64,000 bases of DNA from Gloeomargarita lithophora Alchichica-D10 (GTDB taxonomy: Bacteria; Cyanobacteriota; Cyanobacteriia; Gloeomargaritales; Gloeomargaritaceae), in the NCBI RefSeq assembly GCF_001870225.1, contig NZ_CP017675.1, positions 2,747,747 through 2,811,746 of the forward strand, given 5' to 3'. Both the position numbers and the translations under genes were made by a program. The notes under the pieces are model-generated. The model saw only the letters and a list, made by a program, of their open reading frames with translations, was not told the DNA's origin and searched no databases. Positions 17,158-26,478 of this stretch are shown one piece after another. Within the stretch, counting starts at the first letter, position 1. Every line of letters starts with the position of its first letter.

Positions 17158-18116
17158 TGCCCCTCGTTTTTACTCCTTTCCTGAAAAGGGCGGGATACCT
17201 CGACAACCTCACCATGACCCTCGCCAATGTGGGTTCCCGTCGTCTTCATGCCACCGACGATTTGGGCGGTCAGGGCTGGTCGGTCTTTGCCCCCAATTTA
17301 ACCATCTATGGCTTTGATGCTGACCCAGAAGCCTGTGATGCGGCCAATGCGGATGTAAAAAAACAGGGGATTAACTGGCAGGAAACCCATATACCGTTGG
17401 TTTTAAGCCATACCTGCGGCACCCAAACGCTTTATGTGACCAAAAACCCCATGTGTTCTTCCCTTTATCCCCCCAACGAACCTTATCTGGAGCGGTTTAA
17501 CGGGCTGGATGTGATGGAACTGGATTTTGCGATGCAGGTGGAAACCACCACCTTAGATACCTTTTGTCAACAAGAAGGAGTCACAGGTGTTGATTTTTTA
17601 AGAACCGATGTGCAAGGGGCTGATTTAGATGTCCTGCGGGGGGCACAAAATCTACTGGATCAAAGTGGATTGGCCGTGGAAGTAGAAGTGATTTTTGCAC
17701 CTTTGTATGTGGGGCAACCCCTTTTTGCCAATGTGGATATGTTTATGCGGGAACAGGGTTTTACATTGATGGAAATCAGACTCCATCCTGGGGTGCCCCG
17801 TCGGGTATTACCGATGGTGAGTAAACCCATTTATCACGGTCAAAAACTCTGGGCAAATGCCACCTATGTAAGGGATATTCTCGCACCAGAAACCCCGGAT
17901 CACTGGCGCAATCCCGAACATATTTTCAAGCTCGCTTGCATCCTGGATGTGCTGAGCGGTCACGATTATGCGGCGGAATTATTAATGTATTTGGTGGAAG
18001 TTCATCAGTGGCCGCTACAGGAATTGCTACTCAACGCTGTGCGTGCCTACGCTCCTGAGCATTTGTGGCCGCAATTACCCCTGCTTAGCTATTTGCAGAA
18101 TAAAATCAATGCTTAA
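17157..18116 (+). CDS. FkbM-family methyltransferase
   Basis: A 319-residue protein with a FkbM SAM-dependent methyltransferase core: FGFD-like IYGFDADPEAC binds SAM, and VDFLRTDVQGADLDVLRGA matches the conserved IDxLKIDxEGxE motif. Such enzymes methylate sugars or polyketide hydroxyls; the substrate is unknown. Its N-terminus starts late compared with full-length members, and the C-terminus has an extra helical stretch (about 240-319). ATG 17157 overlaps the maf stop as TGATG, so it continues the same operon. Confidence 0.75.
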   Translation: MPLVFTPFLKRAGYLDNLTMTLANVGSRRLHATDDLGGQGWSVFAPNLTIYGFDADPEACDAANADVKKQGINWQETHIPLVLSHTCGTQTLYVTKNPMCSSLYPPNEPYLERFNGLDVMELDFAMQVETTTLDTFCQQEGVTGVDFLRTDVQGADLDVLRGAQNLLDQSGLAVEVEVIFAPLYVGQPLFANVDMFMREQGFTLMEIRLHPGVPRRVLPMVSKPIYHGQKLWANATYVRDILAPETPDHWRNPEHIFKLACILDVLSGHDYAAELLMYLVEVHQWPLQELLLNAVRAYAPEHLWPQLPLLSYLQNKINA

Positions 18117-18119
18117 ATT

Positions 18120-19469
18120 CTAGCCTAGTTCTTCTTCTAAAGGGGGTATATCACTGCCGTTACCCGCCGCTGGCTCCGAGAGATAAATTCGTTCTTCGTT
18201 GGCATCGTATTCAAACAACTCCGCATAGCGTCCCCAGTCCACCGCCGTGGCAAACAACCGCTCCGCCTCCGCTAGGGGAAAGTAGTCATCCCATAAGGCC
18301 AGGAAAAAATCCGCCCCCATGGTATGACTGCGTTTTTGCCGCAGGGTTTGCACCATACTCACCAATACGGGCACATTATCCAAAGCCTGTTGGCGAAATA
18401 AATCCTTACTGCGTAAAATCGTGGTCGTGGCAAAATCCTGCCCCACTGGGGTTAGGCACACATCCCCCTGGGAAACTTCCGCAAACCCCAGCATCTGGGC
18501 GGCATCCAAAATCGGCAGCAGATCATCCACGGCGAGTTGCAATCGTTCCGCCAACAGGGGAATATCTGTCTGGGCGGAGGGTTGATCCACCACCAATTCC
18601 AGCAGACCGCTGATCCCCCCCACCCGCACGTGGGGCAAAGGCTGGGCGTAGGGCGACCGGGGTTTTTTGGGGACGGCCACCTCGACCTTGCCCGTGACTT
18701 CAATATCCGGGTTGGTCATCACCGTGTAAATGTAATCCACCAGGGCTTTGAAACGGGGCGAAGTCCGGTCATGGGGGCGGGGCAAATCAATCACCACTTC
18801 CCCCCGGATGCGCCCCGGATTGGCGCCCAAGACGATTACCCGGTCGGCCAAAAATACCGCCTCTTCAATATTGTGGGTGACAATCAAGATACTTTGGGAG
18901 GGAAACATCCCCGCCTGCCACAGGTCATCAATTTCCCCCCGCAGGTTTTCCGCTGTTAGTACATCTAAAGCACTAAAGGGTTCATCCATAAACAGGGCTT
19001 GCGGCTCCAGGGCAAAGGCACGGGCAAACCCCACCCGTTGTTTCATCCCCCCGGACAGTTCGCGGGGGTAGGCACTTTCAAACCCGTCCAACCCCACCAG
19101 GTCAATGGCTTTCAATGCCCGCCGCCGGCGTTCTTCCCGCCCTACGCCCCGGGCTTCCAGACCCAATTCCACATTCTCCTGCACCGTCAACCAGGGCAAC
19201 AGGGCAAAACTCTGAAACACCATCGCCACCTGCCGGTTTGCCCCCCGCAGGAGGGTACCATCGCTCCAAACCCGCCCCTGGGTGGGGGGAATCAAGCCCG
19301 CCATAATCCGCAGGAGGGTACTTTTGCCACTGCCACTGCGCCCCAGGAGTGCCACCACCTCCCCCACCTTGATTTGCAAACTAATGTCATTCAGCACCAA
19401 AAACCCCCCCTTGCCCTGGGGGAGCGGAAAACTTTTATAAACCTGTTCCACCACAATCAATGGAGTCAT
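18120..19469 (-). CDS. ABC importer ATP-binding protein with AAA-associated C-terminal domain
   Basis: A 449-residue NitT/TauT-type ATPase. Walker A GRSGSGKST (about 38), signature LSGGMKQRVGFARAFA and Walker B ALFMDEPFSALD are intact. After about residue 285 comes the AAA-associated domain found in this subfamily (LLAERLQLAVDDLLPILDAAQMLGFAEV), a winged-helix-like regulatory part. It follows the permease gene by 8 bases, so the two form one transporter. No substrate-binding protein is present here. Likely substrates are anions such as nitrate, sulfonate or an organic compound, but I cannot decide. Confidence 0.85.
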   Translation of the reverse strand: MTPLIVVEQVYKSFPLPQGKGGFLVLNDISLQIKVGEVVALLGRSGSGKSTLLRIMAGLIPPTQGRVWSDGTLLRGANRQVAMVFQSFALLPWLTVQENVELGLEARGVGREERRRRALKAIDLVGLDGFESAYPRELSGGMKQRVGFARAFALEPQALFMDEPFSALDVLTAENLRGEIDDLWQAGMFPSQSILIVTHNIEEAVFLADRVIVLGANPGRIRGEVVIDLPRPHDRTSPRFKALVDYIYTVMTNPDIEVTGKVEVAVPKKPRSPYAQPLPHVRVGGISGLLELVVDQPSAQTDIPLLAERLQLAVDDLLPILDAAQMLGFAEVSQGDVCLTPVGQDFATTTILRSKDLFRQQALDNVPVLVSMVQTLRQKRSHTMGADFFLALWDDYFPLAEAERLFATAVDWGRYAELFEYDANEERIYLSEPAAGNGSDIPPLEEELG

Positions 19470-19477
19470 GGCGCACC

Positions 19478-21205
19478 TCACAGATGATATTTATGTTCCG
19501 CCAGCCCGTAGAGCCGGCGCCAAAAAACCCGATTCACCCCCACCACAAACAAACTCATCATGCCAATGCCCAGGGTAATCCTGGCCCAATCCCCCTGGGT
19601 CGTCGCCTCGGTGATATACGCCCCCAAACCCACCGCCGTCAGCCTCTGATTGCCCCAGCCCACCACCTCGGAGACAATGCTGGCATTCCACGCCCCCCCA
19701 CTGGCGGTCACCCCCCCGGTCACCCAGGCGGAAAAAATCCCCGGAATAATCAACTTGCGCCACTTTTGCCAACCCGTCAACCCCATATCCAAGGCCATTT
19801 CCCGCAAATCCGTGGGAATGCTCTGCGCCCCGGCGATGGAATTAAACAGAATGTACCACTGGGAACCCAAGGCCATCAACACAATACTGCCCCAATCCAA
19901 CGTAATTCCCGTGCGAATGAAAAATAGGGTGGCAAACGGAAAAATGAAATTGGCCGGGAAGGAAGCCAAAAACTGCACCAGCGGTTGCAACAAACGGGCT
20001 AACCGAGGCTGAAACCCAATCGCCACCCCAATCGGTGTCCAAATCACCGTCGCAATGATTAACAAAATCACCACCCGCCCCAGGGTAAACAACCCCAATC
20101 CAAAAGCCTCCCCCACCTCCCCCACCCCCACCGTGGAAACAATAAAATGGATGCCCCAGGCGAGTAACAACCCAATAAAAATTAGTACAAGTACATTATA
20201 AATACGGTCTTTCTGCGCCACGGCTTCCGGGCTAATCTCCGGCGGCGGCACCATCCGGGTCAAACGGGATAAAAACTGATTCACCCCCTCCCGAATCGGC
20301 ATCAGGGTACGTCCCAGCAAACGGGGGACACGGGCGGCTTGGATCAGGTCATAGACCCAGGATTCCGGGGCTTCCGCCGAGGCACTTTGCTCCAAACGAA
20401 ACTTATCCGCCCAGGCGATCAACGGTCGCCAAAACAATTGATCCACCAGCAAAATCACCACCGCCATCGCCACCACCGCCCAGCCCAGCGCCGGCAGATT
20501 TTCCGCGGCAATCGCCCCCGCCACATAGGAACCAATCCCCGGCAGAGTATATTCCTGGTTTAATACACTAATCGCCTCACTTTCCGCCACAAAAAACCAG
20601 CCCCCCCCAAAGCTCATCATGCCATTCCAGAGCAGACCAATCATGGCCGAGGGCACTTCTAATTTGACAAACCTTTGCCAGCGGGAGAGTTGGTACAACG
20701 TTGCCGCCTCGTGCAATTCCTGGGGCACCGTCCGTAGGGATTGGTAAAAAGAAAACGTCATATTCCAGACCTGGCTGGTAAAAATGGCAAATACCGCCGC
20801 CGCCTCCAGCCCCAACAAACTCCCCGGAAACAGGGCAATAAACCCCGTCACCGTAATCGCTAAAAACCCCAGCACCGGCACGGATTGCAAAATATCCAAA
20901 AGCGGAATCATCACCCGTTCCGCCCGGCGACTATTGGCCGCAACATACCCATAGGCCAACGTAAACAGGGTCGAGCAAACCAGTGCCACAAACATCCGCA
21001 GGGTCGAACGCCCCGCATAGTAGGGCAAATTACGGGGGTCGAGGTCAATCCGGGGCACATCCAAAGGCGGTTGAAAGGAGTCTAATGCCCCCACCCCCAC
21101 CCGGGCGATCACCGCCAGCAGGACTAATGTTCCTAAAATTACGGCCACATCGGCCAAACTGAAGGGCAACCGCCGCAGCGTATCGGTGGTAGGAAAAGTT
21201 TTCAT
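19478..21205 (-). CDS. ABC importer permease, two fused membrane domains
   Basis: A 575-residue permease carrying two binding-protein-dependent inner membrane domains in one chain. The first EAA-type loop is seen at EAATLYQLSRWQRFVKLEVPSAMIGL (about 200), and the second at MALDMGLTGWQKWRKLIIPGIF (about 475). Typical permeases of the family have one domain and dimerise; this fused form is seen in NitT/TauT-like systems with AAA-associated ATPases. ATG 21205 is preferred over the upstream ATG 21220. It is divergent from the SpoIIM-like gene. Confidence 0.85.
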   Translation of the reverse strand: MKTFPTTDTLRRLPFSLADVAVILGTLVLLAVIARVGVGALDSFQPPLDVPRIDLDPRNLPYYAGRSTLRMFVALVCSTLFTLAYGYVAANSRRAERVMIPLLDILQSVPVLGFLAITVTGFIALFPGSLLGLEAAAVFAIFTSQVWNMTFSFYQSLRTVPQELHEAATLYQLSRWQRFVKLEVPSAMIGLLWNGMMSFGGGWFFVAESEAISVLNQEYTLPGIGSYVAGAIAAENLPALGWAVVAMAVVILLVDQLFWRPLIAWADKFRLEQSASAEAPESWVYDLIQAARVPRLLGRTLMPIREGVNQFLSRLTRMVPPPEISPEAVAQKDRIYNVLVLIFIGLLLAWGIHFIVSTVGVGEVGEAFGLGLFTLGRVVILLIIATVIWTPIGVAIGFQPRLARLLQPLVQFLASFPANFIFPFATLFFIRTGITLDWGSIVLMALGSQWYILFNSIAGAQSIPTDLREMALDMGLTGWQKWRKLIIPGIFSAWVTGGVTASGGAWNASIVSEVVGWGNQRLTAVGLGAYITEATTQGDWARITLGIGMMSLFVVGVNRVFWRRLYGLAEHKYHL

Positions 21206-21317
21206 GGCCTTGCCCCGCACACACCAGGTTCAGTATCCCACAGTTTCCCGGTTGGGGAAGCGCAGGCATTTGCGGGGGATTGGGCTAGGATTTGAATCGT
21301 TGACAAAGCGCATACCC

Positions 21318-22325
21318 ATGGATATTAAACGTTGGCTTAGTCGCCGGGAAGGGGATTGGCAAGAATTAAAAACCCTTTTACAACGGCTGGAACAACAGGG
21401 GTTGGCGGGTCTATCCGCCCAGGAAATCCGCCGTTTAGCCAGCCTGTACCGGGTGGTATCTGGGGATTTAGCCCGTGCCCGCACCTTTGGTCTCAGTCCC
21501 GTCTTAGTCCAGGATTTACAAAACCTGACCAGCCGCAGTTATAGCCAGATTTACCAGGGTAGTCGCCGCCAGGAATGGCAGGCCATCGGGCGGTTTTATC
21601 GCTGGGGATTGCCCCACGTTCTGCGCCAAACCTGGGGTTATTGGGTAGCGGCGGCGGGGATTTTTGCCTTGGGCGGGCTGATCGGGTGGTGGTACGGCTG
21701 GCGGGACAGCAGTTTTCAATCGCTGTTATTACCCCCCTATCTGATTGCCCAGGTGCGGGAACGGGGGGAACTCTGGACGGGGAGCATCCTGGGCAATGAA
21801 CCCTGGGCGGCCAGCAATATCATGGTGAATAATCTTTCGGTTTCCTTTCGGGCGGTCGCCGGGGGCATCACGGGCGGGTTATTGACCACCTATTTTATGT
21901 TTTTCAATGGCCTGCTGATTGGGGTGATTGGGGCATTGGTGGGGGAATACGGCTTGGCCTACCCGTTTTGGGCGTTTGTGGCCCCCCACGGGGCGCTGGA
22001 ATTGCCCGCCATATTTTTCGCCGGGGGAGCGGGGTTACTGATTGGGCGGGCGTTGCTCTTCCCAGGGCGATGGGGGCGGGGGACGGCTCTGCAAATTTAT
22101 GGCGCCCAGGCGGCTCAATTGGTCTATGGCATCGTGCCTTTACTGGTGATCGCCGGGGTGATTGAGGGCTTTTTTTCCCCTAGCGAAGTCATCCCCCTGG
22201 CCTTAAAATATCTGGTGGGTTTGGCTTTATTTACCAACTTGATTTGGTATGGTTTGTGGGAACCTCCGGCCACTGGTTCCCCGTCATCTGCATCTGGGCA
22301 ACTGTCCCAGGAATCAGTACAATGA
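21318..22325 (+). CDS. SpoIIM (stage II sporulation M)-like membrane protein
   Basis: A 335-residue integral membrane protein. The cytoplasmic N-terminal helical part (MDIKRWLSRREGDWQELK, LASLYRVVSGDLARARTFG) matches the SpoIIM-like/DUF95 family. Several membrane helices follow, with NIMVNNLSVSFRAVAGGITGGLLTTYFMFFNGLLIG and PHGALELPAIFFAGGAGLLIG as the conserved features. Non-sporulating bacteria often carry it with RDD and DUF58 genes; a DUF58 gene occurs far away at 52.6 kb. The frame extends further upstream, but ATG 21318 begins the conserved domain. Function unknown. Confidence 0.8.
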   Translation: MDIKRWLSRREGDWQELKTLLQRLEQQGLAGLSAQEIRRLASLYRVVSGDLARARTFGLSPVLVQDLQNLTSRSYSQIYQGSRRQEWQAIGRFYRWGLPHVLRQTWGYWVAAAGIFALGGLIGWWYGWRDSSFQSLLLPPYLIAQVRERGELWTGSILGNEPWAASNIMVNNLSVSFRAVAGGITGGLLTTYFMFFNGLLIGVIGALVGEYGLAYPFWAFVAPHGALELPAIFFAGGAGLLIGRALLFPGRWGRGTALQIYGAQAAQLVYGIVPLLVIAGVIEGFFSPSEVIPLALKYLVGLALFTNLIWYGLWEPPATGSPSSASGQLSQESVQ

Positions 22326-22351
22326 GAGCAAATTCAGCGCAAGGAGTAGGG

Positions 22352-23239
22352 ATGAACGGTTTTATTCGGGGTGGGTTAATTTTTAGTCTGTTATGCGGTT
22401 CTGGAATCGGTTACCATTCCAATTTAACCCCAGCCATTGCCCAGGGAATCCCAGCCAAGGACATTGCCGAACAACTGAAACAGGTGCCGGTTTTTACCCT
22501 CATTGACAGTAGTGGTAAACAAAGTTTAACCATCACCGTTAAAGACAGCGGTAAAGACAAAGAAATCAGCTTTTTCTTCTTTAGTCCCCAGGATGCCCAA
22601 ACCGCACTCCAACGGGTACAAACCCAAAATCCTGCCCTCGCCAAGGGTGCCCAAATTCGGGCCATTGGTCTGGACAAAGCCTACGAATTGGCCAAATCTA
22701 TCCAACAGGGCAAAGACCAAAAATTTGATGTGAGTTTTCAACCGGAAGGGTCCCAGGTGGATGCGGCCTTGAAAATCCTGCAAGCCGGTGGTCAAAAAAC
22801 CGATAAATTCCCCGGCATTCCCCTATTTTTCATCACCGGGGGGCCGCAACAAGCCCAATTAACCGTGCAAGTAAATGACCCGAAAGGGGGCAAAAGCGAA
22901 GAAATGGCTCCCATGTTTTTCAGTCGCCAAGATGCGGATGCCTTTCTATCGGAAGTGAAAAAACAAGACCCCAAAGTTGGAGAAACCGCCAAAATCCAAG
23001 TCAGTAGCCTCGACCGGTTGGTGGCGATCATGGAGCAGAAAAACGACCCGCAACTGCGGCAGTTGTACTTCATTCCCTCCAGTTCGGCACTGCGATTTAT
23101 CCAGCAACAACAGGGGAATACGGGCAACCGTCCCCAGACCCAACCGGCACCCCGCCCCCAAGCCAGTCCGGCTCCCCGTCCCCAGACGGCTCCAGCCCCA
23201 GCACCCAAACCGCCAGCGAGTCCGGCTCCCAAGCCGTAA
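22352..23239 (+). CDS. Tic22-like secreted protein with Pro-rich tail
   Basis: A 295-residue protein with signal peptide GFIRGGLIFSLLCGSGIGYH. The Tic22 fold shows two related halves: VPVFTLIDSSGKQSL with FFFFSPQDAQTALQRV, and IPLFFITGGPQQAQLTV with PMFFSRQDADAFLSEV. In cyanobacteria the Tic22 homologue is a periplasmic/thylakoid chaperone for outer-membrane biogenesis. The last 45 residues are a Pro/Ala-rich tail. ATG 22352 has AAGGAG six bases upstream; the earlier ATG 22322 overlaps the SpoIIM stop and is a weaker choice. Confidence 0.85.
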   Translation: MNGFIRGGLIFSLLCGSGIGYHSNLTPAIAQGIPAKDIAEQLKQVPVFTLIDSSGKQSLTITVKDSGKDKEISFFFFSPQDAQTALQRVQTQNPALAKGAQIRAIGLDKAYELAKSIQQGKDQKFDVSFQPEGSQVDAALKILQAGGQKTDKFPGIPLFFITGGPQQAQLTVQVNDPKGGKSEEMAPMFFSRQDADAFLSEVKKQDPKVGETAKIQVSSLDRLVAIMEQKNDPQLRQLYFIPSSSALRFIQQQQGNTGNRPQTQPAPRPQASPAPRPQTAPAPAPKPPASPAPKP

Positions 23240-23241
23240 GC

Positions 23242-24084
23242 ATGACCCTGCGGGACTGGTGGCAAAGGCAACGCCAGTTCACCCCCACCCTAGCTGGGGA
23301 ATTGGACTGGTTGGTGCGCCAAGTCACGGGCTGGGATACCCTCACTCTGAAATGGGGGAATAGGTCGGGGGGGGAATTTCTCCCCCGCCTGGAAGCCCTG
23401 TGGCACACCTACACCCAAACCCGCCAGCCCCTGCAATATCTTGTTGGTACAACATCCTGGCGAAATATGGAATTACAGGTGGCACCGGGGGTATTGATTC
23501 CCCGCCCGGAAACCGAACTGCTGGTGGATGTGGCCGTACAATCGGCAAAAAATTGGGGTGGTACTGACGGGCAATGGGTGGATTTGGGAATTGGGAGCGG
23601 TGCCATCGCCCTGGGGTTACTGCGGGAATTACCTGGCATCCATGTTCACGGGGTTGATTGTAGTGAAATAGCATTACAAATTGCTAAGTATAATGCGGTC
23701 GCTCTGGAGTTAAATCACCGCTTAACGCTCCATCAGGGGGATTGGTTTACGCCCTTGGGTCATCTGCGGGGACACATCCAGGGCATGGTCAGCAATCCTC
23801 CCTACATTCCTACCCATTTACTTGCGACCCTCGCTCCCGAAGTCCAGCACGAACCCCGTTTAGCCTTGGATGGCGGTGACAATGGTTTAGTATATTTGCA
23901 TTATCTTGTCCAAACGGCTCCGGCTTATCTGTGTCCCGGTGGCCTCTGGTGCGTAGAAACCATGAGCGGACAAACCGAGGTAGTGGTGAATTTACTCCAA
24001 CAACAGGGCGGTTATCAGAATATAGAAATTCATCGGGACTGGGGCGGGCATGACCGGATGGTGTTGGCACGGTGGGGTGGCTGA
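23242..24084 (+). CDS. prmC: Peptide chain release factor N5-glutamine methyltransferase PrmC
   Basis: A 280-residue HemK/PrmC enzyme that methylates the GGQ glutamine of release factors RF1 and RF2 with SAM. The C-terminal Rossmann domain shows VDLGIGSGAIALGLL for SAM binding and VSNPPYIP, the NPPY active-site motif. The N-terminal helical domain recognises the release factor. It begins 2 bases after the Tic22-like stop. Length is normal for the family. Confidence 0.92.
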   Translation: MTLRDWWQRQRQFTPTLAGELDWLVRQVTGWDTLTLKWGNRSGGEFLPRLEALWHTYTQTRQPLQYLVGTTSWRNMELQVAPGVLIPRPETELLVDVAVQSAKNWGGTDGQWVDLGIGSGAIALGLLRELPGIHVHGVDCSEIALQIAKYNAVALELNHRLTLHQGDWFTPLGHLRGHIQGMVSNPPYIPTHLLATLAPEVQHEPRLALDGGDNGLVYLHYLVQTAPAYLCPGGLWCVETMSGQTEVVVNLLQQQGGYQNIEIHRDWGGHDRMVLARWGG

Positions 24085-24662
24085 TGTTGGTGGGTTTTCC
24101 GAGTTTAATTTTGGCGGCACGGGCGGGCAATGTGGTGAGTTTCCCGACGGACACCGTACCCGCATTAGCTGTACAACCGGAGTACGGAGCTAAAATTTAC
24201 CACTGCAAACAGCGTCCCCCCGATAAGCCTTTAATTCTCATGGCCGCCGATCTACAGGCATTTACCCCTTGGATTGCGCCTGGATTAACTATTCCCTGGG
24301 AAATTCTAGCCAAACAATACTGGCCGGGGGCGTTGACGATGGTATTACCCGCCAACGCACGGGTAACGACAGGGATTAACCCGCAAAAAACGGGCACCAT
24401 TGGGCTACGCATTCCTCACCATCCCAGCACTTTAAGTGTTCTACAGCAAACGGGGGTTTTAGCTACCACCAGTGCCAATTATTCCGGGGAATTGCCTTTA
24501 ATGACGGCGGCAGAAATTAACGAAACATTCCCTGATGTGTATGTATTGAATGGGGTTTATCACGGCTCCGGCCAACCCTCAACGGTGATCATTTGGCAGG
24601 ATAAAAATTGGCGAATTTTGCGCCAGGGCAGTGGGCGATTCAATCCCGGAGATGTTCTATAA
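24084..24662 (+). CDS. Sua5/YciO/YrdC-type threonylcarbamoyl-AMP synthase
   Basis: A 192-residue YrdC-domain protein. It has VVSFPTDTVPALAV, IYHCKQRPPDKPLILM and the late motif LATTSANYSGELP, which form the nucleotide pocket that makes threonylcarbamoyl-AMP for tRNA t6A. It lacks the extra Sua5 domain, so it is YrdC (TsaC)-like in length. It overlaps prmC as TGATG. A tsaE gene for the same pathway is at 46.4 kb. In some genomes YciO paralogues without t6A activity exist; I cannot exclude that. Confidence 0.82.
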   Translation: MLVGFPSLILAARAGNVVSFPTDTVPALAVQPEYGAKIYHCKQRPPDKPLILMAADLQAFTPWIAPGLTIPWEILAKQYWPGALTMVLPANARVTTGINPQKTGTIGLRIPHHPSTLSVLQQTGVLATTSANYSGELPLMTAAEINETFPDVYVLNGVYHGSGQPSTVIIWQDKNWRILRQGSGRFNPGDVL

Positions 24663-24759
24663 TTAGCCCTAATTTTGGAGCAAATTCACAAATTTTTTGA
24701 TGGGAATCTGTATTAGTCTAAAATTAGCGGTTCCAGGGGAGCTAATGTTGCAAATCCAA

Positions 24760-25335
24760 TCAACCCAGGTGGCGTAAATTTTGCCGTTCTGGCTCGGTGA
24801 CTTCCCGCCAACACCCCACAGCCAAGTCCTGCAAATGTAATTCCCCAATCCCCACCCGTACCAACCGCAAAGTCGGATAGCCCACCGCCGCCGTCATCCG
24901 CCGTACCTGACGATTGCGCCCCTCCCGCAAGGTCACGCTCAACCAGGTGGTCGGGATCTGGCGACGAAACCGAATCGGGGGTTCACGGGGCGGCAATTCC
25001 GGCTGTTGGGGCAACACCCACACCTCGGCAGGGCGAGTCATCCAGTCCTGAATCCGCACCCCTTGACGCAATGTTTCGAGGGCATCCGCCGTGGGACACC
25101 CTTCCACCTGCACCCAATAGGTACGGGGATGGCCGTAGCGGGGGTCGGTTAAGCGATTTTGCAAACGCCCATCATTGGTTAATAACACCAACCCTTCGCT
25201 GTCATAATCCAACCGTCCGGCGGCATACACCCCCGGCACCGATACATAATCCTTGAGGGTTTTTCGCCCTTGTTCATCTTGAAATTGACACAATACTTGA
25301 TAGGGTTTATTTAATAGTAAATAACGATAGTTCAT
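24760..25335 (-). CDS. RsuA/RluE-family pseudouridine synthase
   Basis: A 191-residue enzyme without an S4 domain. The catalytic motif is [19 protein letters not shown], with the essential Asp, after [12 protein letters not shown]. The C-terminal [17 protein letters not shown] closes the active site. The length and missing S4 domain fit RluE, which modifies a uridine in helix 89 of 23S rRNA; the exact target is inferred. It follows anmK by three bases, so it is transcribed with the muropeptide recycling genes. Confidence 0.82.
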   Translation of the reverse strand: MNYRYLLLNKPYQVLCQFQDEQGRKTLKDYVSVPGVYAAGRLDYDSEGLVLLTNDGRLQNRLTDPRYGHPRTYWVQVEGCPTADALETLRQGVRIQDWMTRPAEVWVLPQQPELPPREPPIRFRRQIPTTWLSVTLREGRNRQVRRMTAAVGYPTLRLVRVGIGELHLQDLAVGCWREVTEPERQNLRHLG

Positions 25336-25338
25336 ACC

Positions 25339-26478
25339 CTACAATTCAGTAATTTTTCCCAATAGTACGGGTCGTTTTGCACCGGTCACTGCGGGGATAT
25401 TGGTGGGTTTGCCATCAATGCGTTCAGAGGCTAAAATTGCAAAGGCTAGGGCTTCTTTGCTATCAGGATTGATACCATATTTGGCACTTGTAGATATGGG
25501 AATCGGGTGAAATATTTGGGCTAATTCTTGCATTAAAATAGGATTATGTACCCCGCCACCACTGACAATGACTTCGGTAATTTCCTGTTGGGGTTTAATC
25601 CAAGTTTGATAATGATCAAAAATCGCCACCGCCGTAAAGTGAGTCACCGTTGCAAATAGGTCATACCAGGAGGTGGTAGAACCAGGATTCGTATGGTTAA
25701 TTAACTCCTGCACAAACAGCCCACCAAACTGTTCCCGTCCAGCGGATTTAGGGGGCGGTTGATGAATAAAATAATGGTTCATCAAATACTCTAACCACTC
25801 CCGGCGTACCCGCCCTTGACCTGCCCAATATCCATTCCGGTCAATCTGAGTTTTTCCGCGGCTAAATAGACGCGCCAATTCATCTAAAACCATATTGGCC
25901 GGACCGCAGTCTAAGGCAGTGATCGCTTGACCATCTGCGACCAAAGTAAAATTAGCAATACCCCCCAAATTCAAGGCCAACAATGACCGCTGTAAATGCC
26001 CAAATAAGCGAGCATCCACATAGGGAACCAAAGGCGCACCACTTCCCCCGACCGCCACATCATGGATGCGAAAATCTGACACCACAGGGCAACCAAATCG
26101 CTCTGCCAAAAAAGCCGCCTCTCCCAACTGCAACGTCGTTTTTTGATGCTCATGGTAAACGGTTTGCCCGTGACTACCAATTAAATGTAATTCCGTGGGG
26201 AAATCAGCTAATACGGTTGCCAAAGCCTCAGCAAACGCTTCCCCAATCTGCCGATGCCAATGGGCAATCTGCGCTAAATTTCCTTGACTTTGGCTTAGGG
26301 AAAATCGTAACCCTTCAGAGTAGGGAATCGTCTGTGCCGTCAGCCAACAACATTGCCAAGGATCGGTTTGAATTTCACAGATACAAACATCAATCCCATC
26401 CATGGAAGTACCGGACATTAAACCCGCTACGATGCGTGTTTTTAACCTTTGCACCTCAGTTAATTGCCACATTTCCAA
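25339..26478 (-). CDS. anmK: Anhydro-N-acetylmuramic acid kinase
   Basis: A 379-residue kinase. MSGTSMDGIDVCI at residues 21-33 is the phosphate-binding motif, with DFRIHDVAVGGSGAPLVPYVD, LNLGGIANFT and VSGGGVHNPIL as further family signatures. It opens and phosphorylates anhydroMurNAc to MurNAc-6-phosphate, the substrate of MurQ. It overlaps murQ by 23 bases, which places both steps in one transcript. Starts at 26472 or GTG 26454 are also possible. Confidence 0.9.
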   Translation of the reverse strand: MEMWQLTEVQRLKTRIVAGLMSGTSMDGIDVCICEIQTDPWQCCWLTAQTIPYSEGLRFSLSQSQGNLAQIAHWHRQIGEAFAEALATVLADFPTELHLIGSHGQTVYHEHQKTTLQLGEAAFLAERFGCPVVSDFRIHDVAVGGSGAPLVPYVDARLFGHLQRSLLALNLGGIANFTLVADGQAITALDCGPANMVLDELARLFSRGKTQIDRNGYWAGQGRVRREWLEYLMNHYFIHQPPPKSAGREQFGGLFVQELINHTNPGSTTSWYDLFATVTHFTAVAIFDHYQTWIKPQQEITEVIVSGGGVHNPILMQELAQIFHPIPISTSAKYGINPDSKEALAFAILASERIDGKPTNIPAVTGAKRPVLLGKITEL

